From the NCBI GenBank assembly GCA_024643365.1, contig JAHENC010000001.1, positions 62,001 to 126,000 on the forward strand: a stretch of DNA of 64,000 nt, given 5' to 3'. This document shows positions 54,679 through 62,793 of this stretch, piece after piece. Under the pieces are notes generated by a model. That model was not told the DNA's origin. It saw only the letters and a program-made list of their open reading frames with translations, and did no database searches. The position numbers and the translations under genes are program-made. This DNA is from Crocinitomicaceae bacterium. GTDB lineage: Bacteria; Bacteroidota; Bacteroidia; Flavobacteriales_D; Crocinitomicaceae. Each line of letters begins with the position of its first letter. The stretch's first letter is position 1.

Positions 54679-55455
54679 TCAAGCGGAAACTTGATCAATA
54701 AATTTCAAACTTAAGTCGTTGAAGGTTTCTGCTTGTTCGTAGTTGACTACATGACCGCAATTCGGTACAATGCTCAAATTTAAACGTGGATTTTGAGCCA
54801 CTAATTCCTTTACAGGTGTCAAAAACAAATGGTCCTCCTCCCCCATAATAAACAAGGTTGGCGTTTTGTCTGTTTGTTTTTCTAATTCAATTAAATAGAG
54901 CGCCAAACGAGAAGTTAATTTGAACCAACGATTAAATTCTTTATGAACGATTTTACGTGCTTCTGTAATAAATAATTCACGAGAGGAAGCATGGTTTTTC
55001 TTAGGCATCATAATGCGCGCGAACAACTGATATAATCCCATTTGAGGAATCATTCGATTCAAGATGCGTCCACCTTTTAAGAGTAAACGTGACTTAAAAT
55101 TCAAGCGTGTAATTGCTCCGGCGAAAATCATGGACTTCACTAAAGTTGGTTCCAATAACTGGATTTGTTTAATGACAATGGACCCCAAAGAAACGCCAAC
55201 AAAATGTGCACGTTCAATCCCTTGTGCGTGCATCACTTCGATCACATCTTGCGCAATCAGTCTAAAGGAGTAACGTTTCTTTTTTGTTTCAATCTGACTT
55301 TTACCGTGTCCACGAAGATCAATGAGGAGCAGGTTGTATTTTTCTGAAAAAGTTTTGATTTGCTTATGCCAAATACTCGAACTACCTCCGGCACCATGGA
55401 TGAAGACCACCCACTCTTTACTATTGGCATTTTCAAGTTTTTTGGAATATAGCAT
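54679..55455 (-). CDS. Alpha/beta-fold hydrolase
   Basis: 258 residues, no signal peptide. Oxyanion motif HGAGGSSSIWH, nucleophile elbow HFVGVSLGS (Ser in G-x-S-x-G), Asp in GEEDHLF and His in NCGHVVNYEQ complete the catalytic triad. The substrate is unknown; esterase or lipase-like. Divided from dnaK by a bidirectional hairpin terminator. Confidence 0.92.
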   Translation of the reverse strand: MLYSKKLENANSKEWVVFIHGAGGSSSIWHKQIKTFSEKYNLLLIDLRGHGKSQIETKKKRYSFRLIAQDVIEVMHAQGIERAHFVGVSLGSIVIKQIQLLEPTLVKSMIFAGAITRLNFKSRLLLKGGRILNRMIPQMGLYQLFARIMMPKKNHASSRELFITEARKIVHKEFNRWFKLTSRLALYLIELEKQTDKTPTLFIMGEEDHLFLTPVKELVAQNPRLNLSIVPNCGHVVNYEQAETFNDLSLKFIDQVSA

Positions 55456-55467
55456 AGGTCAAAAATA

Positions 55468-55499
55468 AAAACACTCGCCGAATAATCAGCGAGTGTTTT
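55468..55499. terminator. Bidirectional intrinsic terminator between dnaK and the hydrolase
   Basis: Stem AAAACACTCGC / GCGAGTGTTTT, ten-base loop. Minus-strand transcripts from dnaK meet a T run after it. Confidence 0.85.
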
Positions 55500-55523
55500 G
55501 AAATTGTTTCAAATAATTTGAAA

Positions 55524-57428
55524 TTATTTGTCTTTCACTTCTTCGAAATCAACATCAGTCACCTCATCATTAGGGTTACCTGTTGATTGATCTGCTCCTG
55601 CATCACCAGCGTTTCCACCATCAGCATTTGCTGCATTGTACATATCTTGAGAAGCTGCTTGGAAAACATTATTTAATTTCTCCATTGCTGGCTCAAGGTT
55701 TTGAATGTTGCGTGCTTCGAATTCCGCTTTCAACTCAGTTAACGCTTCTTCGATACCTTGTTTTTTATCCGCTGGGATTTTATCGCCATATTCTTTCATT
55801 TGACGCTCCGTTTGGAAAATTAAGGAATCAGCTTTGTTGATTGTTTCAACTTCTTCACGTTTTTTGTTATCTGACTCAGCATTTGCTTCTGCTTCAGCTT
55901 TCATTCGTTGGATTTCCTCGTCAGACAAACCTGAAGACGCTTCGATTTTAATCGATTGTTGTTTTCCTGTTCCTTTGTCTTTCGCAGAAATATTCATAAT
56001 TCCGTTCGCATCGATGTCGAATGTCACCTCAATTTGAGGAACTCCTCTTTGTGCTGGTGGAATGTCTGTCAATTGGAAACGACCCAATGTTTTGTTATCC
56101 GTTGCCATTGGACGCTCACCTTGAAGTACGTGAATGTCTACAGATGGTTGATTGTCAGATGCCGTAGAGAATACTTCTGATTTTTTCGTTGGAATCGTTG
56201 TGTTTGCTTCGATTAATTTTGTCAAAACACCACCCATTGTTTCGATACCTAAAGATAAAGGAATTACGTCTAATAAAAGAACGTCTTTCACTTCACCTGT
56301 CAATACTCCACCTTGGATTGCTGCACCTACTGCTACTACCTCATCTGGATTCACTCCTTTTGATGGCGCTTTTCCGAAGAAACGTTCAACCGCATCTTGG
56401 ATGATTGGAATACGTGTAGATCCACCTACTAGGATTACTTCGTTGATATCACTTGGTGACAATCCTGCATTTTTCAAGGCAGAACGACAAGGAGCAATCG
56501 TACGCTCAACGATTTCAGAAATCAATTGCTCGAATTTTGCACGTTGCAATGTTCTTACTAAGTGTTTTGGAACGCCATCAACTGGCATGATGTACGGAAG
56601 ATTGATTTCCGATGAATTTGTTGAAGATAATTCGATTTTCGCTTTCTCCGCCGCTTCTTTCAAACGTTGAAGTGCCATTGGATCTTTACGCAAATCTAAT
56701 CCTTCGTCTTTTTTGAACTCTTCAGATAACCAAACAATGATTGCCTCATCCACGTCGTCACCACCTAAGTGTGTATCACCGTCTGTTGCCAATACTTCAA
56801 ATACGCCATCTCCTAATTCAAGTACCGAAACGTCATGCGTTCCACCACCGAAATCGAATACTACGATTTTTTGGTCAATTCCTTTTTTATCTAATCCATA
56901 AGCCAAAGCTGCTGCTGTCGGCTCGTTGATGATTCTTTTGATTGTTAAACCAGCGATCTCTCCTGCTTCTTTTGTTGCTTGACGTTGCGCATCGTTAAAG
57001 TATGCCGGAACAGTAACAACTGCTTCTGTTACTTCTTGTCCAAGGTAATCCTCTGCTGTTTTCTTCATTTTCTGAAGGATAATAGCAGAAATTTCTTGTG
57101 GAGAATACAAACGGTCGTCAATGTTCACGCGAGGTGTATTGTTGTCACCTTTTACTACTTGATAAGGTACACGAGCTACTTCTTTGCTACATTCATCGAA
57201 GCTAGACCCCATGAATCGTTTAATCGAAGAAATTGTTTTTGTTGGATTCGTGATTGCTTGACGCTTTGCAGGATCTCCTACTTTACGCTCTCCACCTTCC
57301 ACAAATGCAACAACAGATGGTGTTGTTCTTTTTCCTTCTGAGTTCGCAATAACTACTGGCTCATTTCCTTCCATGACAGAAACACACGAGTTTGTTGTTC
57401 CTAAGTCAATTCCAATTATTTTTCCCAT
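55524..57428 (-). CDS. dnaK: Chaperone DnaK (Hsp70)
   Basis: 634 residues from the ATG at 57428. ATPase domain with [24 protein letters not shown] and [11 protein letters not shown]; then substrate-binding domain and a Gly/Asn/Ala-rich C-terminal tail ending in VDFEEVKDK. Folds nascent and stress-denatured proteins with DnaJ and GrpE, which are not in the window. No CIRCE-type inverted repeat or clear TAnnTTTG box was found upstream, so control is not visible. A longer start at 57461 is not supported by the family N-terminus. Confidence 0.97.
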   Translation of the reverse strand: MGKIIGIDLGTTNSCVSVMEGNEPVVIANSEGKRTTPSVVAFVEGGERKVGDPAKRQAITNPTKTISSIKRFMGSSFDECSKEVARVPYQVVKGDNNTPRVNIDDRLYSPQEISAIILQKMKKTAEDYLGQEVTEAVVTVPAYFNDAQRQATKEAGEIAGLTIKRIINEPTAAALAYGLDKKGIDQKIVVFDFGGGTHDVSVLELGDGVFEVLATDGDTHLGGDDVDEAIIVWLSEEFKKDEGLDLRKDPMALQRLKEAAEKAKIELSSTNSSEINLPYIMPVDGVPKHLVRTLQRAKFEQLISEIVERTIAPCRSALKNAGLSPSDINEVILVGGSTRIPIIQDAVERFFGKAPSKGVNPDEVVAVGAAIQGGVLTGEVKDVLLLDVIPLSLGIETMGGVLTKLIEANTTIPTKKSEVFSTASDNQPSVDIHVLQGERPMATDNKTLGRFQLTDIPPAQRGVPQIEVTFDIDANGIMNISAKDKGTGKQQSIKIEASSGLSDEEIQRMKAEAEANAESDNKKREEVETINKADSLIFQTERQMKEYGDKIPADKKQGIEEALTELKAEFEARNIQNLEPAMEKLNNVFQAASQDMYNAANADGGNAGDAGADQSTGNPNDEVTDVDFEEVKDK

Positions 57429-57611
57429 TCTAAATATATTTTCATTTTGATGTTTTTGCAATTCTCAATTTGTATGCCATCAGTTATTCTGCACTATCCA
57501 ATGACAAAATGAAAGATTCCACACACAAAACAGTGTCGTTTTGTCACAAATCATGTCAGATGAATCCTTAATTTCGGACAAAACATGATTTTCGTCAAGT
57601 TCTCGATTTTA

Positions 57612-57625
57612 GTAACATCTGTTAC
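57612..57625. promoter_or_regulatory. Palindromic operator GTAAC-N4-GTTAC (Crp/Fnr type)
   Basis: GTAACATCTGTTAC, two six-base arms with a two-base spacer, or five-base arms with four between as in Crp/Fnr sites. Centre at 57618.5, about 42 bases upstream of the predicted start near 57660. A Crp/Fnr regulator gene lies in the run it would control (58043), so autoregulation is likely. Confidence 0.55.
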
Positions 57626-57647
57626 ACACTTACGCGCCTAAATCATG

Positions 57648-57655
57648 TACTTTTG
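57648..57655 (+). promoter_or_regulatory. Promoter -7 box of the DUF983-Crp/Fnr run
   Basis: TACTTTTG, 20 bases before the ATG at 57676. At the expected -33 place there is ACA, no TTG, which fits a promoter that needs an activator. Confidence 0.6.
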
Positions 57656-57675
57656 TCATAGAATATTTTGAAGCT

Positions 57676-58062
57676 ATGATAAAAAAAGGATCCAAATTAT
57701 ACAGTATTGCACACATGACTTGTCCGCAATGTCACGAAGGTCAATTCCTTGTTTCTACTGTATATGACCTAAAAAAACTTGGAGATGTCAGACATGAGTG
57801 TGACGTTTGCCACCTAAAATACGAACGTGAACCTGGATTTTACTATGGCGCAATGTATGTGTCTTATGCTTTAGGGGTAGCTCTATTTGTGACTATTTGG
57901 ACGTCTTGTAAATTATGGTTTCCGAGTTTTGGTGCCTGGACACAAATTGGATTAGTGACCTTTTTTACTATTGTTTTAGCCCCCTATTTATTTGCTTTAT
58001 CAAAAATCATTTGGGCTAATTTCTTCATTTCGTACAAAGCAGATGCTAAGCCAGCAAAATAA
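57676..58062 (+). CDS. DUF983 zinc-finger membrane protein
   Basis: 128 residues. An N-terminal zinc-ribbon-like part with C-x2-C (TCPQCHEG) and C-x2-C (CDVCHLKYE), then two hydrophobic segments (about 60-80, 90-115). The GFYYGAMYVSYALG block is typical of DUF983. Function is not known. Overlaps the start of the Crp/Fnr gene, so both are co-transcribed from the promoter above. Confidence 0.88.
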   Translation: MIKKGSKLYSIAHMTCPQCHEGQFLVSTVYDLKKLGDVRHECDVCHLKYEREPGFYYGAMYVSYALGVALFVTIWTSCKLWFPSFGAWTQIGLVTFFTIVLAPYLFALSKIIWANFFISYKADAKPAK

Positions 58063-58693
58063 GGAGCTCATGCTCCAAGCTCAATTAGGTTACGTACTAG
58101 AGCCCGAGTTAATTACAGAAATGGCGAAACTTGCCAAAGTTCGCGAAACCACAACGGATGAAATCATTGTCCATGTGGGTGATCGTTTACAGTTAATTCC
58201 TATCGTAATCGAAGGATCCATTAAAGTTTCTCGCGAAAATGAAAACGGCGAAGAACTACTGCTTTATTATATTGAAGGAGGGGATACGTGCGCAATGTCC
58301 TTGCAATGTTGCACAAAAAAAATCGATAGTCAAATCAAAGCAACAGCAATGGAGCCATCGCTCCTACTTATGATTCCAGCCGAATATATGGAGATTTGGA
58401 TGGACCAATATAAAAGTTGGCGAACCTATATCATCAGCAATTACCACACACGCATGATGGAATTAATGGAGTCCATTGATGCGATCGCCTTCATGAATTT
58501 AGATCAACGTTTACTCAAATACCTTCGCGATCAAGCTAAATTACTTGGTTCGCTTGAGATTTTGCACACGCATCAGCAAGTCGCAGACGATTTACACTCC
58601 TCTAGAGTGGTGATTTCAAGATTGTTAAAGCAATTAGAAATCAAAGGGGAAATCACCTTGCACCGTAATAAAATCATCTTGAAAACAATTTAG
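58043..58693 (+). CDS. Crp/Fnr-family transcriptional regulator
   Basis: 216 residues from the ATG at 58043 (overlap 20 bases with DUF983). A later in-frame ATG at 58070, three bases after AAGGAG, would give 207 residues; either is possible. N-terminal cyclic-nucleotide-binding-like domain about 20-140 (EIIVHVGDRLQLIPIVIEGSIK, GEELLLYYIEGGDTCAMSLQCC) and C-terminal helix-turn-helix about 170-216 (HTHQQVADDLHSSRVVISRLLKQLE). Close pairs of Cys (SLQCCTKK) might ligate a cluster or sense redox, but this is inference. It is the likely binder of the palindrome at 57612. Confidence 0.92.
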   Translation: MLSQQNKELMLQAQLGYVLEPELITEMAKLAKVRETTTDEIIVHVGDRLQLIPIVIEGSIKVSRENENGEELLLYYIEGGDTCAMSLQCCTKKIDSQIKATAMEPSLLLMIPAEYMEIWMDQYKSWRTYIISNYHTRMMELMESIDAIAFMNLDQRLLKYLRDQAKLLGSLEILHTHQQVADDLHSSRVVISRLLKQLEIKGEITLHRNKIILKTI

Positions 58694-58728
58694 TTTTCAG
58701 CCTTTCCTCTCGTCCTGTTGATTATTGT

Positions 58729-58736
58729 TATTTTTG
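58729..58736 (+). promoter_or_regulatory. Promoter -7 box of the sulfotransferase/AP-TPR pair
   Basis: TATTTTTG, 22 bases before the GTG at 58759. No -33 TTG at normal spacing. Confidence 0.5.
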
Positions 58737-58758
58737 ATTAACCTTATCAAAAAAGACT

Positions 58759-59310
58759 GTGATTACACTTATAACTGGCATTCCCCGTTCAGGAACTTCC
58801 TTGATGATGCAACTTTTCAAAGCAGCAAACGCTGAAATCGCAACGGATGCTATTCGAACGGAGGACGAAAATAATCCGAAGGGATATTATGAACTAGAAG
58901 CGGTGAAGGGAATTGTGAAGAACAATCAATTCTTGAAGGAACTTGATGGGAAAACCATCAAAATTGTGGCACCATTGGTTTCGTTTATTGACCTTTCTCT
59001 TGATTACAGAGTTGTTTTCATGCTGCGCGATTTAGACGAAGTGGTTCAATCTCAAGAAAAAATGGTCGGAAAAGACCAACAAGATCAGAAGGAAAAGTTT
59101 AAAACAATGTACACTTTGCACATTGAAAAAAGCCGTCAATTTTTACTTAGTAATCACATCCCTTTCATAGAAATTCAACACCGAGAATTACTTCAAGAAT
59201 CAGAAACTACCTTGCAACACTTGATTGATTTCTGTCAATGGGAAACATCAATAGATGAATTGAAATCCGTGATTGACCAATCACTTTACCGCAATAGAAA
59301 AAACGCATGA
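58759..59310 (+). CDS. Sulfotransferase-family protein (short)
   Basis: 183 residues starting at GTG (no closer ATG). The P-loop-like PAPS motif GIPRSGTS is at residues 7-14, and VFMLRDLDEVVQSQ (R-D-x6-S pattern) is the second, 3'-phosphate-binding motif. This matches the sulfotransferase superfamily but the protein is short, ending after about the third strand helix. No signal peptide: cytoplasmic, as expected for a PAPS user. It overlaps the next gene by four bases (ATGA). The acceptor is unknown. Confidence 0.85.
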   Translation: MITLITGIPRSGTSLMMQLFKAANAEIATDAIRTEDENNPKGYYELEAVKGIVKNNQFLKELDGKTIKIVAPLVSFIDLSLDYRVVFMLRDLDEVVQSQEKMVGKDQQDQKEKFKTMYTLHIEKSRQFLLSNHIPFIEIQHRELLQESETTLQHLIDFCQWETSIDELKSVIDQSLYRNRKNA

Positions 59311-61784
59311 GTTCAAAAAAGAAAGTACTCGTCATCGGTTGGGATGCGGCCGAATGGAAAGTCATCATGCCCCTGATTCAACAAGGTAAAATGCCCGCAC
59401 TTTCTCGATTAATGTCTCGTGGAGTTCACGGCAAACTTCAAACCTTAGACCCGCCGCTTTCTCCTATGTTATGGACAAGCATTGCAACTGGATTCCGGGC
59501 AGACACCCATGGAATTGGTGGATTCATTGAACCGACACCAGACGGAGAAAACCTTCGTCCAGTTACTTCAACTTCACGAAAAGTCAAAGCGATCTGGAAC
59601 ATCTTGAATCAAGAAGGATACAAAAGTAATGTCGTGGCATGGTGGCCAAGTAATCCAGCGGAACCCATCAATGGAGTCATGGTATCCAACTTATATCAAA
59701 TTGCGACGAAACCATTGAACGAAGAATGGGAAATGCCGAAAGGAACTATACATCCAGAAGCGCTGACCGAAAAAATGAAGGAGTTTCGCATCCACCCGCA
59801 TCAAATCAACATGGAGCAGGCTCAAGCCTTCCTTCCGAATATCAAAACAGATGAAGCTTTGCGTTCCGATCCACGAACAGCTAGTGTTTTGCGAACCATG
59901 GCCAATGCAGGCACTATTCACAGTGCTACTTGTCATTTACTCGAAAACACGGAATGGGACTTTACCGCAGTTTACCACGATGCTATCGATCACTTCTCGC
60001 ACATCGCTATGCGTTATTTCCCACCGAGAAGACCCGAAATTCCTGAAAAAGACTTTGAGGATTACAAGGATGTAGTCGAAGCAGCATACTTGTTTCATGA
60101 CCGCATGTTGGCAAGGATGATGAGCCTTATTGATGAAGAAAATACAACGGTTTTATTAATCTCCGATCATGGATTTCATTGTGACCATCAGCGTCCGTTG
60201 TATATACCAAAAGAACCGTCCGGACCCGCAGTTGAACATAGTCCGTTTGGCGTTTTTGTCATGGCTGGACCTGGAATCAAAAAAGATGGACGTCAAATTT
60301 CAGGATTAAGCGTTTTAGACATCACTCCTACTCTACTTCACCACATGGATTTACCCGTTGGTAGCGACATGGAAGGAAAAGTCGCATATGCGTGTTTTGA
60401 AGAAGCTCGAGAAACACATTTTATTGATTCATGGGAATCCGTACCGGGAGAGTCTGGTATGCACGATTCGCTGCTTCGCGAAGATCCATGGGCAGCACAA
60501 GAAGCATTGCAACAACTTGTTGAACTTGGTTACATCGATGCATTGGATGACGATAAATTGTTGCAAGTTGAAAAATCGAAACGCGAAAACGAATATTACA
60601 TCGCTCGAAATTTACTGAATGCCGGGAAATTTGCCCCGGCCATTGAAATTTTAGATCGAATTTATACCGAAAGTAAGATTCAACGATACGGACAACGATT
60701 AGCTTTCGCTTATTTAACGAAACGACAGTACCGAAAGTCAATGATGATTCTGGAGGAACTCAGCGAACAAAACAAACAAAGTCAAACAGCGGAAGATGCC
60801 TATGATAAATTAGGCATGGAACAACCCCTGTATTTGGAATATTTGGAGGGACTCATTCTTTTGGCCATGAACAAACCGCATTTGTCTCTACCGAAACTTT
60901 TAAAGATTCAAGAAAAGAATCCATACAATTATCAATTAGCATTGAACATTGCACAGATTTTCCTTCAACGAAAAAAATATGACTTAGCTGAAATTCAGTT
61001 TATTCGCGCCTTGAACATCGACGATTCACATGCGAGAGCCCACCATGGACTTGGACTTGCCTTTTTACGTAGGGGGAATTTGAATGCCGCTATTGAAGAA
61101 TTTCTCATTGCCGTAGACTACGATTTTTTCTTCCACCGTGCACATTATCACCTAGGGGAAGCGTTGATTCGACAGGGATTATTTGAGGATGCCATTCAAG
61201 CATTTGAAGTTAATCTGAGGATTGCTTCAAACAATGTAAAGTCACATAAATGGTTATATGAAATTTACAGAGATCACCTAAAAGACAGCTCCAAAGCGGA
61301 ATATCATGCACAGCAACTTGAAAAATCCATAAAAGGAGAACGTATAATCTGTACTGAAGCAGTAGCGCAAGATCAAGAGAAGGTTTTAGCCTTTATCGAA
61401 TCATTAGGGCATTCCATTTGTCAAGATAAGAAGGTATTGGAGAAAGCTGCGAATCTTTTCCAAGACGCATCTTGGTTGGAAGATGTTGTAGATCAAATAA
61501 TCTATATACCAAGTCACTCTTTATCCTTCCTGCCTGATCATTTTAACTACAAATTATTATATGTTCAAAGTCAAGTTGATTTTAGTCCAAAAAACAAAAA
61601 AGGGGAAACCTTGTCAACTATTTTATCTACCAAGAAATTAGCGCATTTCGAACAGGAACAAGCAAAAATTGAGGCCTGGATGGAAAGTCAGGCAAACCTT
61701 TCGGTACTTTACTTAAGCTATCCTGAAATGGAAGAAAACAGAGAAGAACAAGGATTTATACTTGATAATTTTTTGAAGAAGTAA
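59307..61784 (+). CDS. Alkaline-phosphatase-superfamily protein with TPR repeats
   Basis: 825 residues, no signal peptide. The N-terminal domain (about 1-400) is a type I phosphodiesterase/nucleotide pyrophosphatase-like AP fold: GWDAAEW (metal-binding Asp13), PPLSPMLWTSIATG with a likely nucleophile at Ser52, AIDHFSH and LLISDHGFHCDH (metal ligands). Residues about 430-690 form TPR-like helical repeats (FAPAIEILDRIY, YDLAEIQFIRALN, ARAHHGLGLAFLRRGNLNAAIEEF), and the last 130 residues are a separate helical region. It could hydrolyse phosphodiesters or sulfate esters, or transfer such groups, on a scaffolded substrate. Coupled to the sulfotransferase. Confidence 0.85.
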   Translation: MSSKKKVLVIGWDAAEWKVIMPLIQQGKMPALSRLMSRGVHGKLQTLDPPLSPMLWTSIATGFRADTHGIGGFIEPTPDGENLRPVTSTSRKVKAIWNILNQEGYKSNVVAWWPSNPAEPINGVMVSNLYQIATKPLNEEWEMPKGTIHPEALTEKMKEFRIHPHQINMEQAQAFLPNIKTDEALRSDPRTASVLRTMANAGTIHSATCHLLENTEWDFTAVYHDAIDHFSHIAMRYFPPRRPEIPEKDFEDYKDVVEAAYLFHDRMLARMMSLIDEENTTVLLISDHGFHCDHQRPLYIPKEPSGPAVEHSPFGVFVMAGPGIKKDGRQISGLSVLDITPTLLHHMDLPVGSDMEGKVAYACFEEARETHFIDSWESVPGESGMHDSLLREDPWAAQEALQQLVELGYIDALDDDKLLQVEKSKRENEYYIARNLLNAGKFAPAIEILDRIYTESKIQRYGQRLAFAYLTKRQYRKSMMILEELSEQNKQSQTAEDAYDKLGMEQPLYLEYLEGLILLAMNKPHLSLPKLLKIQEKNPYNYQLALNIAQIFLQRKKYDLAEIQFIRALNIDDSHARAHHGLGLAFLRRGNLNAAIEEFLIAVDYDFFFHRAHYHLGEALIRQGLFEDAIQAFEVNLRIASNNVKSHKWLYEIYRDHLKDSSKAEYHAQQLEKSIKGERIICTEAVAQDQEKVLAFIESLGHSICQDKKVLEKAANLFQDASWLEDVVDQIIYIPSHSLSFLPDHFNYKLLYVQSQVDFSPKNKKGETLSTILSTKKLAHFEQEQAKIEAWMESQANLSVLYLSYPEMEENREEQGFILDNFLKK

Positions 61785-61838
61785 CGAAAATTTTAGCTTT
61801 CCATTGAAAATGATTATTTTTAATCCAAAATTTAGAAA

Positions 61839-62729
61839 ATGAAAACATTATCTTCTTCGAATAAAACAAGATTAAAACAATATACGGCAGTTGCTGGAGC
61901 TTTAGTTGCTCAAGGTAATTTACAAGCACAAGTAGTTGCTACTGATTTAAATCCTGATGTTGTAGTTGATTCATTATCTGCTCCATTTATGTTGGATTTC
62001 AATAACGACTCGAATCCAGAATTGAACTTTTTCGTTCAGCACATAAGTGGTGCTTCTTCAACACAGGGTGTTCAATTTACCTATGAAGGTGCTTTAGCTG
62101 CTGCTTTGACAATGAATGGAGTTTCATTAGTTGGGGCTGCCGGAACGGGAAGCTCATCTTCCTCTTTTCAATTAACCGCACTGAACAATGGTGATGCCAT
62201 TTCATCGGCTGCGAACTTCGGAACTTCCTCTTACAACGCATTAGGTGTAGACATTCTTGTTGACGCTGGGATACTCGGACAAATTCCAATTCAGCAAGGG
62301 AATTTCCTAAATCAATCAAACAAATTTTTAGGCGCAAAACTAAGCGCTGGAGCCAATACGTATTACGGATGGGTAGAGCTTTCTGTTAATTCAAACGCCT
62401 CACAAATCACCATTCATGGTTATGGTTATCAAGCAACTGCAAATACACAAATTTTAGCAGGTGAAGGAGCTAATTCAGGATTGGAATTAATTTCATTATC
62501 GGATAAAGTTACGATTGTTGGTACACCAGAACACGTGAATATTAATGTGACACCAGATGTAATCGGTGCAACTGTTTCCTTTGTTTCCATATCCGGACAA
62601 ACGTTGAAAACAGAAAAGTTAACAGATGTAAACAATACGTTATCCTTTGATGAACTTAGTACTGGAATTTACCAAGTTCTTGTTTCCAATGGAACAGAAA
62701 CAACGACACAACGTGTTTATGTAAAATAA
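61839..62729 (+). CDS. T9SS-secreted protein with C-terminal sorting domain
   Basis: 296 residues. The N-terminal part (KQYTAVAGALVAQGN, ending LQAQ) is a Bacteroidota export signal with an unusually polar start before the hydrophobic core. The middle (about 30-205) is beta-rich, Ser/Gly/Asn-rich, with few charges. Residues about 215-296 are a type IX sorting domain (VNINVTPDVIGATVSF, LSTGIYQVLVSNGTETTTQRVYVK). Substrate, adhesion or matrix role unknown. Ends at a strong terminator. Confidence 0.85.
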   Translation: MKTLSSSNKTRLKQYTAVAGALVAQGNLQAQVVATDLNPDVVVDSLSAPFMLDFNNDSNPELNFFVQHISGASSTQGVQFTYEGALAAALTMNGVSLVGAAGTGSSSSSFQLTALNNGDAISSAANFGTSSYNALGVDILVDAGILGQIPIQQGNFLNQSNKFLGAKLSAGANTYYGWVELSVNSNASQITIHGYGYQATANTQILAGEGANSGLELISLSDKVTIVGTPEHVNINVTPDVIGATVSFVSISGQTLKTEKLTDVNNTLSFDELSTGIYQVLVSNGTETTTQRVYVK

Positions 62730-62745
62730 ATAATCATTCATTCAG

Positions 62746-62776
62746 AAAAGGCTGGAATAATCCAGCCTTTTTTTTT
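62746..62776 (+). terminator. Intrinsic terminator after the T9SS protein gene
   Basis: Stem AAAAGGCTGGA / TCCAGCCTTTT with loop ATAA, followed by a T run. Confidence 0.92.
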
Positions 62777-62793
62777 ACCCAATTTGAGCCAAT

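Larger units (their letters stand above)
57429..57675. other. Divergent intergenic region dnaK / DUF983
   Basis: About 247 bases, AT-rich, no ORF. It contains a Crp/Fnr-type palindrome at 57612-57625 and a -7 box TACTTTTG at 57648-57655. No promoter match to TAnnTTTG for dnaK was found. Confidence 0.6.

Noticed and set aside
56152-56670. 172-residue open frame on the plus strand opposite dnaK
   Set aside because: It is antisense to a fully conserved dnaK, has no promoter box or recognisable domain, and such long frames often arise from the codon pattern of conserved genes. The same applies to the antisense frames at 302-679, 5316-5696 and 53972-54301.
57429-57675. CIRCE or other heat-shock operator before dnaK
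   Set aside because: No inverted repeat of the CIRCE form is seen next to dnaK; the only palindrome faces the divergent DUF983 run.
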